DNA of 17,981 nt from Eimeria necatrix (Eukaryota; Apicomplexa; Conoidasida; Eucoccidiorida; Eimeriidae), in assembly GCF_000499385.1 (NCBI RefSeq), contig NW_013654611.1, forward strand, positions 1 through 17,981, written 5' to 3'. The notes under the pieces were generated by a model that saw nothing but the letters and a program-made list of their open reading frames with translations, was not told the origin of the DNA and did not search any database. Made by a program: the position numbers and the translations under genes. Below are positions 9,055-17,981 of the stretch, piece after piece (the first letter of the stretch is position 1; every line of letters begins with the position of its first letter).

Positions 9055-9241
9055 ATCCCTCAAGTTTCCCAACTACAGGTTGTGAGCCTAATAGGAGCTG
9101 AAAGCATTTTATTGGTCACTGAAACTCGCAGAACGCGCTTCTCGAATTCTTGTGAGATTCACTAACATGTAAGAGGCTTTGAGGCTAGCAAGCACTGATT
9201 AATATGGTAATGAAGTTTTGCTTTTATGATTTCAACTGTAG

Positions 9242-9315
9242 CGGAAACTCCACATCGCATGCGCCGCAAAATTATTCCGGGGGACAGCAAACTGGATGAC
9301 CTTCAGGCTGCGAAG
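9242..9315 (+). CDS. Candidate internal exon, unknown protein
   Basis: The acceptor is a T-rich tract ending TTTCAACTGTAG at 9241 and the donor is GCGAAG then GTAACG at 9316. Two frames are open. The preferred one skips two bases and gives 24 codons, with a charged, ordinary peptide including RRKIIPGDSKLDDLQAAK, ending in phase 0. The other gives 24 codons including ANWMTFRL and ends two bases into a codon, which would fit the next candidate at 9573. The preferred peptide has the polar composition of real coding sequence, unlike the hydrophobic chance frames elsewhere. The family is not recognised. Confidence 0.33.
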
Positions 9316-9572
9316 GTAACGCAAAGATTTTTGAGCATTGTCTAAATGCAACAGGTTGAGTTGTTCTAGCGAATCGGGTCTCAGTTAGTGAGTTATTGGC
9401 AGCTGGCTTGTTTTAATGCTAAATAACCAGATATAGAAAAATGTGCAGTGTAGGAATACAGCCACGCGACGAAGTTCACGAGACGTGGGCCCACGGAGAA
9501 CGCTCATGTGCGATTTTCCTCCATTTCTCGTGTGCATGTGCTAATATATAATTTTTCCACTGAATAATGCAG

Positions 9573-9655
9573 CGTACCATATATCAGCAATTGCCTGCCA
9601 TGGCTTGAGCACGACCGCACCTGTTATGGAAGCACCCTGGGAACACATACCGCAG
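9573..9655 (+). CDS. Candidate internal exon, unknown protein
   Basis: The acceptor AATTTTTCCACTGAATAATGCAG ends at 9572 and the donor is CGCAG then GTGTGA at 9656. Two frames are open across all 83 bases. One starts after a single base and contains CLPWLEHDRTCYGSTLGTH; the other starts after two bases and contains STTAPVMEAPWEHIPQ and ends in phase 0. The phase-0 frame stops after 11 codons. The spacing of 257 bases from the previous candidate donor is a reasonable intron length. Neither peptide is recognised. Confidence 0.27.
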
Positions 9656-11530
9656 GTGTGAGGACGCTTTACTTCGTTTCTTGTATGCAGCTTGTGAGCC
9701 GAGCGTGCTTTGATAGCAGATGCTCTAGTTGACATCTTGGGCCATCTAACGCTGCACTATGGAAAAACGCATGTGCCCAGCAAAAGTGAGGGAACATGAC
9801 GTTTCATAATAACGCAAGAGTGACCTCCTCAAATATGTTTAGCAGCTGAAGCCCTGCATGAAACACGACTAGTGCACTGTTCTGCTAGTTGCCCAGAGCT
9901 GTTACCGATCATTCGCGTTTCGGGAGAAGGGCGTGCGTCGAATGATCTAGAATAGTGTTCACGCGCTTGTTCACGATAATTTGTCGTTGATACGACCGCA
10001 TGCAATTGTTTTCGAGCTGTTGCGCTCTACACCTGTACAAGAAGCGTTTATACGAAGCTTCATATTCACTTTGCATGCTTCGAATGGGCTACTTTTTACC
10101 CAATCTCGTCCTATGCTTTATCCTCGGCGGTTTATGGTGCCGTCTTCGAGGGAGCATAGAACATAAACGATCGCATGACGAGTCGTGCTCCTTTGTAGTT
10201 AGTAGGTTTCCTTCGGCCACCAAGAACCTAATTACATTGCATTTTTTTTGTAGGAGTTGTGTTACATCTGAATTGAACACTAGCAAGAAACTGTTCGTTG
10301 GAATCTTCGCTAACCAGCTAGTGAGAACTCAACAAGATTCATCTCATTGAAAAGCACGTGGCCAAGAAATCTGCATAATTGACGAACGAGTTTATTTTGC
10401 ACTGTACATTTTCTTGATCGTCGGGTATGTCAGGCGCTTGAAACCTTTTCGTCGTGAAGCTTGTACGGCTTTTTCTCATGCCTGTTTAGAGTTCGGCACA
10501 TAATTTTCCTACTGGCACTAACCATTTGAGTCTTTTCGCCACCAAAAAGCAAATGCGTAGTTGAAGTACTCAAGGACTTAGAACTACCAGTCACATTTTA
10601 CAAAATCGACCAAGGGTTTCTGGTCCCCTGTTTTCATTGTAGCTATGAGTGGGGGCCGTACGTACCGAGTAATCATCATTCTTGTACTGTGCAACAGCTA
10701 GTGAGGGTCACTGTAGATCACGCCGCCTTCGGTTTGACGTAGACTTGGTGTAGTGTCACGTACTAGAGATCAAGTTTTCTCATATCAAAGTGAGGCCCAC
10801 GAAGATAGTTGCATCTATGCATAAATACTTACAAACGATGACACAAAGGCATCGGTTGTCCGTTGTAGTATGTACGCAAGCAATCACTCTATCCTCGCAA
10901 AAAGTGCAGATTCCAGAAGACGCCTGCAGCGTAATCGCTTTTAATGTTTTTATCGTCTCCGCTTATTAGCTCTGTGGATTTCGCCTTAGCCGTACATCAA
11001 AAGGACTCTTGGCACTTAACGGCGTCCAATCCCTTGAGCTGTAGTGCTGTGGCGTGCCTACTACAGCTTGTACGGCTTCACAAAAAGAATTGTGCTTATT
11101 GATCATGAGACTAGCGAGCAATTGATTGAGTTTCAGAGAGGATTAAAGATATGATGTGAGGGTTTGCCTTGCCTATGCCATACTTATTGCCTAGTGCGAT
11201 TGACGTGGCTATCGATTTGGATTTTGTCCGAGTTGTTTTGTGCAAAATTAGGAATTAGCGTCGTAATCACGTGATGCAGCCCAGAAAACATAACGGGATG
11301 CTGAAGATTTCGGTGAGCAGCATGCACAAAAATAACACTCCTTGTTAGATGGTACGCTATCAGTTGTCCGCTTGTCGAATCTCCTTTTGTTGCATGCATT
11401 GATGGACATGATGGAATTGTGTTGCGTGCGATGTGATTGAACAGTAGAACGGTAATGCGCGCCATTCGGACAAGTGGAAAGAAAAACAGAGATGCTATTC
11501 GCAGAAGAAATGGGTCTCCACAATAGATGA
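9656..11530. other. Stretch without a supported gene
   Basis: Here the T excess of the left half is gone. Open frames at 9981-10166 and 10000-10350 (plus) and 11184-11535 (minus) overlap each other or run opposite and are not recognised. A T-run acceptor-like tract ending TTTTTTTTGTAG lies near 10252. No repeats, RNA genes or mobile-element ends were recognised. Confidence 0.4.
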
Positions 11531-11950
11531 ATCACATTCTTTTAATTGTAACGGGGCCCCAGCGCGTATGTCTATCAGCGTTGCCGCCGATCATTTCCTG
11601 AAGAGAAGCTCGAGCGCCGGTCTGTACCCTGTTTTGTCCATACCTCAAACGTTTTGGCCGTTTTGAAGTCGTTGTGCGTGCCAGTGTTTTTGTCGGATAC
11701 TTGGGCAACAAAGGGCCAGTCAAGAGAGCTTAGTTGTCGGCGTTGTTTGATGGCTACCGCCCTATCGCATGCTTCTGAGGAAAACGAAGGTTCGCGAAGA
11801 GGCACTGTACGGGTGCAAGATCGGTCTCATGATCTCTCAGGAAGAACAATTCATGCATACCTGCTCGGGATACATCGCACAGGAAAGGGTGCATGTGATT
11901 GCGGGGGCGCTCAACTAAGAAAGTAGGGACACATGACTTCTTCGGCATAT
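11531..11950. other. GC-richer patch with open frames on both strands
   Basis: A plus frame is open from about 11552 to 11926 (about 124 codons, no good ATG at its start). Minus frames are open at 11532-11723 and 11575-11805. On the minus strand a GTATGG donor-like site follows GTTTGAG near 11646, ending a polar peptide that includes DKNTGTHNDFKTAKTFE. That composition looks more like coding than most of the window, but no family is recognised and the strand cannot be decided. Confidence 0.25.
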
Positions 11951-13640
11951 ATTTATTTTTCCTTCATTTCTATACGCGCTTGTCAAACGTCCATATTTGC
12001 AGGGTCGTGACAGGCCTGTTGGAATGCAGGCAATGCAGGCGCAACTAAAGACCGCTTCCTAACAATCCAGCTGCTAATCATGCCGCATCAGAATGCAGGC
12101 CAGTGGAAGATGACATGATATCTTGTGCTTGGCAAACTACTGAAAAGTAAGCGATCAGGTTTTATTAGCGTGAATAGCTGTATGGTACTTTTATGTCAGG
12201 AACCGTGAGATGGATATATGAGTCGCACTGCCAACGCCAGGATGTTAGTTTATTGATTGCGTGCATTCGATGGCCAAAACACAGCATGATGCTTGGAGTT
12301 GCTTTCTGCTGGGTCCCTGCTAGTCCCGTTGGCTTTCTGACTGGGATGATATCGAGTGCTTCAAGACCAATGGTGAGGACCGCAAATTTCGCCTAGGAAA
12401 AATGTCAATGTCAATGCGCCACTTCGTTTAGTATATCTTTTCCATTTTCTCAGCGCTCCCCCTTAGCTGGCAGCTGTAGTATCAGAAACGGGGCTCAAAC
12501 AAACGTTTTGTGCTGGTGTTCGAAGCATTCGCATCGATGCAGACAGTACGTTACGATGAGACTCAGCTGCAGCTACAATTCATCTGCAGATAGCAGCCGC
12601 CGATGTACTGACTGTCGCGCTCTCTTGAGCTCTGTTCAGAAGGCGCTGCTCGATTCGTCTTATTAAAAGTGATTGACAAGAATGCCATTAGAATTTCTAC
12701 GCTGGTGCACATGCTACAACGCCCTAGGTTGGCCCCTACTGGGTGAAGCGGAAGCTCAAGTCAGTGCAGTAAGGAATTATGTTTCGAAATGAATGGAGCA
12801 GACCAGTTTATAATGTTGCATGAGCGCCGCAGCAAATTTTTTCGGCATAAGGAATCTGCAAGGCTTGCTTATGCGGTGCCTGGCCTGCAGAAGTGCGCTG
12901 ATCCGGCTACTATAGAAGTCGGTTTGCCCCTATGGCTGAAGCTTCTAAGGTGTTTGCCTTTGCCTATACTGCAAACACGTAGGCGTCTGCTGACTTTTTT
13001 AGCCTGTATGTGCACGGTAGAGAAACATTGGAATAAGCGCATTCAAGGTTGCTGCGTATGATAGATTCACTAGGAGAGCGCAAAAGCCAAGAAGACTAGC
13101 AAATGCCCATGTCTAGTTTTACAACAAGTCAGCCATTTGTATCGATTCGTCAAGTCTTGCATGTGGGCGTTTTACAGCAAGATCATTAGCCATTTGAGCT
13201 TGGATAAAACGAGGTCAACAAGCAAAGCAGGCCATTGTTGTTGGTGTCGCGGGGCTGCATCGGCTGGCAGGCTAAAGCTATTCTTGCTTATTGCACAGTG
13301 GTCCTGAACACAACTTTCCTGTTTAGGTGGTGAGCTTGTCTACCACTTCCGTATGCATTGTCGAAATGTACATTCAGAATATCCGCCATGCATTTCGGAA
13401 AGCTGCGCAGACCGTATCGCGCACATTGCAAGTTAACAGTGACAGCCACTGTTTATAGACTTTACATACTGTGGGAAGCTGCTGCCACACGGACCACACT
13501 TAGAAAATTCCAGCAAATGCCTTGCTTGAGTCATCGGGCCACAAGAATGGTCGCGTCTGACAGTCGCCCATAAATATATTTGCATACTAGACAATGCGAG
13601 GATGCTAAAATCATTGTAAAAACTTTTTTTCTTTTCGCAG
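11951..13640. other. Stretch without a supported gene
   Basis: A tiny direct duplication, AATGCAGGC twice in a row, lies at 12023-12040, with a third copy at 12092. ATGTCA is repeated about two and a half times near 12401-12416. Open frames at 12193-12396, 12789-13061 and 13358-13573 (plus) are short and not recognised. The last bases form a strong pyrimidine-rich acceptor (CTTTTTTTCTTTTCGCAG) ending at 13640. Confidence 0.4.
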
Positions 13641-13963
13641 GCGAAGGAGCCACAGTAGCTGAGATGCAGACGCTTTTGAGAGTGGCTTATTCATGTTGTG
13701 ACCCTCGTCAGTCGATCAAATATCATGTTTTGTGTTTTTCTGTCGCGGTGTTGCACGCAAATAGGCATCTACACACATCCAGATGTCAGGACCTCAAGCT
13801 AAGAAATGCAGAGCTTCAAAATTCGTGCAGATTTATGCCTGGAACGCGGCAAGCACCACGCAAACTGCGTGACCGAACAAAGTCATCTGCGCGGATTCAC
13901 AACTTGAATGAATACGAGGGCTGCCTTGTTAGGCTGCAGCACAGCAGGCATTTCCTAGATTAG
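13641..13963 (+). CDS. Candidate exon after a strong acceptor, unknown
   Basis: The segment follows the strongest pyrimidine tract in the window. In the one-base-phase frame it stays open for about 107 codons to a TAG at 13961-13963, with no convincing donor inside, so it would be a terminal exon. The peptide begins EGATVAEMQTLLRVAYSCC and is basic in the second half (RQAPRKLRDRTKSSARIHN). I see no membrane segment or known motif. A second open plus frame follows at 13966-14217. Length alone is within chance; the acceptor is the main support. Confidence 0.25.
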
Positions 13964-16930
13964 CAATGCTGCATATTCAGGAGCTATGCTTTTTATTTTT
14001 GCGCCTTCTAGAACGTACGGTTCTCATTGGTCTGGCGCGTTGTAGCGCCGGTGCTCTCTTGAAGTCGCATGACTGCTGTGAAATGTCTTTTAGTGGTTCT
14101 GCGATACGTGCGAAAACGTTTCTTCATCCGGCTCAGTCACAAGCAAGGGCAGCAAAGTCGGGCATTCCCATAATTCGTTTTGACAGAAATACATCTGCAG
14201 TAATCAAACTTGCGTAGTTGCTTGCCTTACCATTTCAAAAAATAAGATAAACTGCAGTGGTAGCAGGGTTTCTGATTCTATTGCTTGCGTTGATGAAAGA
14301 ACTATGAATGAGCACATGACTTTGGATGGCGCTTGAGTATGGAGTCACAGGGGATGTAACTATTGTGAATGCAGCTAAGCTTGAAGACTTGTCCATACAG
14401 AAGGTGTGCTCCCCTACACTGTTCAGCATTGTCTCATGCAAGAGCCTATACAAATTCCCTGGAAAGAGCTCCTCTGTGCGCTGAGCCGTTTCTTGTCGCT
14501 ATAAGGTGCTGCGAGTGCAGCTTTTGTCCAGGCAGCTCCTTGCTTTCCCAGGCTGTGTGTCAGCGTAAACAAAGCTTTCAATACTCAGGCAGAATAGTAC
14601 ATTTGTTAGTTTGTCGTCCGATTTACTGCAGAACCCTCAAAGACGCCTTGTGCGAAAACACACAGAATTGCCTTCCACTAGGCGCGCCGATGCAAACACA
14701 TAATCACGTACAAATTCTACATTTTCCAGGACAGTTTCAGGTACATACAGAAACATTTTGTTGCTGATTAATCGGAAACGCCGAAGTTGTTGGCGCTTTC
14801 CTCGCGGAAGACTCGACTAGTGCTAACGATGGCACATTCCATGCAGCTTGTGCGCATTTTTGCCGCGAATATGACTTGCTCTCTTTGGCGGTCTACAACA
14901 AACGAATGCCGGCTTAACGGTGTCACATTCGCGCCGATGGGTTGCAATGGAAATTTTTAAGAGTAGTTAATAGTGGCTTCTGTGGTGTATCGAGCCGAAA
15001 AACTGGGAAATTCAGAAAATGCTGAGCAACTTTGGAGACTCACGGGTGGACGGATCACAGGGTCAGTTTCAAATGGCTACATGCTTGTTGTATTCATTGA
15101 AACAACAAGGAACTCTTTATCACCTCAGTAGTTCTGGCCATGCTCAATTCGATAACGCCTCAGTGAATTGCTCTACAAAGCTATCCAACACAAACAGCAG
15201 CAGGGTGTTGCCTGTTAAATGAGTCTTGGCATTTCTTCTACGTGCGCACGCAACTCAGCACACAGGGCTCAAAAGTGCTAAACTTGAAATCAATAGAAGC
15301 TTCAAATTATTGATAGCTGCCGTCCAGAGCTGCCATCAAAATATGGAAAGTAGTCAAAGTGGTTGCAGCTTGAAGAAGTTCCAATTATTTTGAAGGTGTT
15401 GCATTATTCGGGAAAGAGGCACACCCTGGTTTAAGGCGAAACGCGCTGGAAAGTTTTCCGTGTCATTTGTAACTCGGAGCCCACATTTGAGCAACGGAAA
15501 TTCTCACTGTTGCCGACTAACGGCTGTGGCCCTTTGCTAATTGTGCAGGAGGTGGGTCACGAAGTTGGAGCAGCGCAAACCATAAAGCGTGAGGCCTCAG
15601 TGGGTTCGAGCTGTAGTCGCCTGCGGGCGGGCAGAGGGCGCTCTTATCTCTAGTATGTATAATAGGCCTGCGCGGAGACATGCCGTTCTACGTCGTAATG
15701 CAGCTTGTTTGCACAACATTCACTAATGCCAAGGCAAATCTGAGTTCAGCTGCCAGTGCGGAACACTGTTTGAGTCACATTGGGAAACAGCGAGTGAGGT
15801 GAACTGTGTGGCAGCCTAGTCTGCTACGCGCAAGACTTGCTGAAAGTGCAACTGGAAAGGGCCAGCACTTCTTAATAAGTATAATAATGGATGCTTTACA
15901 AGACGACAAATCTACGCGTCTCAGCACCATTCCAAGGACCTCACTGGCGTGCCCCTGGAAACCAACTTTGAATTCGCCACTCCGGGATTAGCAAAGATGA
16001 AATTTCGTGGATCAACAGACTCTGCAGCTGTGTCACAATCTGCAGCTGCTAGTGATGCTTTGCTACAGCGCCTTATTTAAAGAATCTCGTATATTGGTGG
16101 CCTCCCAAATTTGTCCAGTAAAATTAAATTTTCCCAATGCCTATTCTGTAGGTGGGTGGCTTCGAGTTTCTACGGAGAATTGATCCCACGTGGACAGCTT
16201 CTCGTTGTCACGCCTGCTCTTCCTATGGAGTTATGCTGTGTATGCCTTTTGTGAAGCGGGCCACTGGGCATTTTTTTGCACATTCAAGCGCCATTTGGTT
16301 CACTGCAAATCAGGACTGCATAATAGTGAATTCGGAATAACAGCTCGTGAGCTTTTAGCTTCCGATACTGCGAAGACGAACTGCGCGACGCCGCGCAGTG
16401 TACTTAATAGGCATATCTCTTGAACACATCATGTGGCACATGCTCTGGGCCAGTGTAGACGTCTAATACCGCGTTTACAGGCATCGCACTAAAACACGAG
16501 CACCTTGAAGAGCGTAGGGCTGTTTTCGTTCAGTCGAGATGCGATGCCCGCCAATCTTTTGCGATATGCAGGAAGTGCGTTTTTTTTGTGATTGGGCTCT
16601 TGGGATATGTGGATGCAACATGGCAGGCATGATGAATGCTTTTGGAACCTTTTTAGGGCTAATGCGTGCGCACATTTAGATTGAAAATCGGATACAGCGC
16701 TAGCAAAACAAATTAGCTCGCCGCGGTTTGGCACATACGATTTTGTCGCCTGAGTCAACAATTCGCGAAGGCAGTGAGGCTGACATAAAAAAATAAGTGG
16801 TGGTATTCTTTTTGCGTCGGATGCATGTCGACAACTGTCACATGGGCAAACGTGGCAAGAGCACATTCCGAGTCCAGGCTGACACTGGTGCTGCCTCCCA
16901 AGGATGGGCAGTGGCCCTTGGTACAATGTG
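13964..16930. other. Long stretch without a supported gene
   Basis: Open plus frames occur at 13966-14217, 14369-14767 (132 codons, Cys-rich), 15019-15222, 15806-15991 and 16152-16423; none is recognised and none has both convincing splice sites. The longest frame of the window, 145 codons, is on the minus strand at 16489-16926. It starts only at a TTG and has a CSCHVCPCDSC cluster. A donor-like ATG then GTAAGG on the minus strand lies near 14234. TCTGCAGCTG occurs at 16021 and 16039. A hairpin with arms ACTGCGCG and CGCGCAGT lies at 16380-16399. Confidence 0.4.
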
Positions 16931-17267
16931 ACGTCTCGGCTCTACGGCTACTGTCTGTCGCTGGATTCGTATGAAATCCACTGCATTCATTTTGTATGCG
17001 TGTCAGCGCACACAGAGCTGGCTTTTGGATCTACCAAATGTACAACGTCGTTCCTCCCACACCGGAGAATCTCGGACGGGTTTCGCAGCGTGCTCTCCGA
17101 TGTACACAAAGGCGCTGACAGTTCCCGTCGACACATGTTACGCAATGGAACCGCGCGATCGATATTTTTGTGCGGAGAGCGCAAATCCTTGGTGCGCGCA
17201 AAACAAGCCGACCAGCACTCGGCAAAGTGCGCATGAACCTTTTTCGCCCTTCCCGAACGATTCGTAA
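16931..17267 (+). CDS. Candidate coding segment in GC-richer patch, unknown
   Basis: This plus frame is open from just after a TGA at 16928-16930 to a TAA at 17265-17267. It has an ATG at 16971 giving 98 codons. The patch from about 16,850 to 17,450 is visibly richer in G and C than the rest of the window. The peptide is polar and balanced, with five Cys, and includes SPMYTKALTVPVDTCYAMEP. It has no recognised domain and no convincing signal peptide. Overlapping frames are open on both strands (16904-17236 plus; 16987-17328 and 17031-17420 minus), so the strand is uncertain. Confidence 0.22.
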
Positions 17268-17521
17268 CGTCTGGTCGCGTAGCATGCACATTTTCTGACA
17301 CACGATTAACGGGCCAAGAACGCTGCATAGCTTTGACAGTGAATCACGCTGGTATTGGGCACGGCTTGCTCGCGGAAACGATGCTTTGTATGGCGGTGAA
17401 GACCGCAGCTGCCGCCACATTCCTTAACATCAGATGCCAAATGTTCCGAGACCGTTACACGCTTCAGCAAGTGTGTTATTCGATGATAGATCGGGTGAGA
17501 ACTCGAATAAAGGAGAAATAG
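17237..17521 (+). CDS. Candidate exon, unknown; very weak AAA-like stretch
   Basis: This plus frame is open for 94 codons after a TGA at 17234-17236, with no in-frame ATG before 17381. A GTGAGA donor-like site follows CGG at 17495. The stretch ETMLCMAVKTAAAATFLNI loosely resembles the helix and strand after Walker A in AAA ATPases (KTMLAKAVA then ATFLNI). A proper GPPGxGKT is missing; GIGHGLLAET stands there instead. With no Walker B visible, I treat the likeness as probably chance. Confidence 0.15.
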   Translation, partial: TFFALPERFVTSGRVACTFSDTRLTGQERCIALTVNHAGIGHGLLAETMLCMAVKTAAAATFLNIRCQMFRDRYTLQQVCYSMIDRVRTRIKEK

Positions 17522-17981
17522 TTGCGGCATATCGAACAAGAATGCCGTTGGCAGCGTATGTCCTTCTGATCAGCAGTGCCGACCTTTGATTTTGCTAGAA
17601 TGTGGTGGAACGCAAAAGGAGAATATGCGAGTCCTGGTTGAATCTGGTGGCCTTGGATATGAAGAGATGAAAATGCGTGAATTTGCGATGCGCCTTGTCG
17701 CTCCGCTGTCTACAGTGTCTAACGATGACCTGCCGGCCCGCGTCTATGTGTGGCATCGCGTGCAGCACTTGCTTTTTTAGTGTTTGTGTGGACTTTCGTC
17801 CTGTGTGTGCATGTAGTGTGTCTGCACTGTGTATGGATTTGACGAAAACGGCGTTTGGCTTGATGGTGGCACCTCTTGTGACCTAGGTGTGGCACGCACA
17901 CAGGAGAAGGCGAGGAAATGCTTTGAACAGCAGATAAAAGTAGCTTTTCGCTGGTCGTGTTTTTCATTTTCGGTCGCCATT
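17522..17981. other. GT-rich stretch without a supported gene
   Basis: The plus strand from about 17770 to 17840 is strongly G/T-rich (TGTTTGTGTG, TGTGTGTGC, GTAGTGTGTC). Open frames at 17586-17780 and 17677-17886 (plus) and 17719-17980 (minus) overlap and are not recognised. Confidence 0.4.

Noticed and set aside
187..12551. CAGACGGTATGT-like words at 187-198, 2195-2206, 6920-6931, 12540-12551, with relatives at 3789 and 4225.
   Set aside because: Identical or near-identical 12-mers are expected several times by chance in 18 kb, flanks do not align, and the 3789/4225 pair is explained by the tandem array.
16489..16926. Longest frame of the window, minus strand, with a CxCxxCxCxxC cluster suggesting a metal-binding protein.
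   Set aside because: It has no ATG start, its length is at chance level, and there is no flanking support; the cluster alone is too short.
1..17981. CRISPR array, telomeric repeats, rRNA, mitochondrial-DNA insertions and transposase or reverse-transcriptase motifs were looked for.
   Set aside because: No regular short repeat-spacer pattern, no run of telomere-type heptamers and no recognisable rRNA, cytochrome, integrase or polymerase motifs were seen by eye; highly decayed copies could still be missed.

Overview
The window looks eukaryotic and gene-poor. No reading frame in any of the six frames exceeds about 145 codons. That is roughly what an 18 kb AT-leaning sequence gives by chance: with about 5-6 percent stop codons per frame, a longest run near 130-140 codons is expected. 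There are no ribosome-binding-site and ORF trains, no tRNA or rRNA genes I can recognise, no CRISPR array and no recognisable transposase or reverse transcriptase. Pyrimidine-rich tracts ending in TGCAG or TTCAG are common, and GTAAGT/GTGAGT-type donor sites are also present. The picture fits long introns or intergenic DNA of a protist with small exons. A coccidian-type apicomplexan (Sarcocystis, Toxoplasma or Eimeria relatives) is my best guess from composition and splice-site style. I have no protein match that proves it, and other alveolates remain possible.

Layout. Positions 1-3,500: T-rich plus strand with several exon-like segments bounded by plausible splice sites (902-1015, 2329-2450, 2827-2935, 3031-3132). 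Positions 3,526-4,700: a strongly diverged tandem array with a unit of about 436 bp in at least three copies, the third carrying an internal deletion of about 165 bp. Positions 5,371-5,525: a diverged tandem duplication of about 78 bp whose first copy contains a near-perfect 19-bp stem with a 12-nt loop. Positions 5,526-9,240: mostly unexplained T-rich sequence, with one hydrophobic open frame at 8,728-9,054. Positions 9,242-9,655: two short, well-delimited exon-like segments. Positions 9,656-16,900: the T excess disappears and the plus strand becomes A-leaning; several open stretches of 60-130 codons occur but none is recognised. Positions 16,900-17,500: a locally GC-richer patch with overlapping open frames. 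Positions 17,522-17,981: GT-rich and featureless.

I cannot assemble a complete gene. The exon calls are hypotheses from splice signals and open phase only; in many of them more than one frame is open, so all carry low confidence. The two repeat structures are the most secure observations. I see no convincing new biological system in this window.
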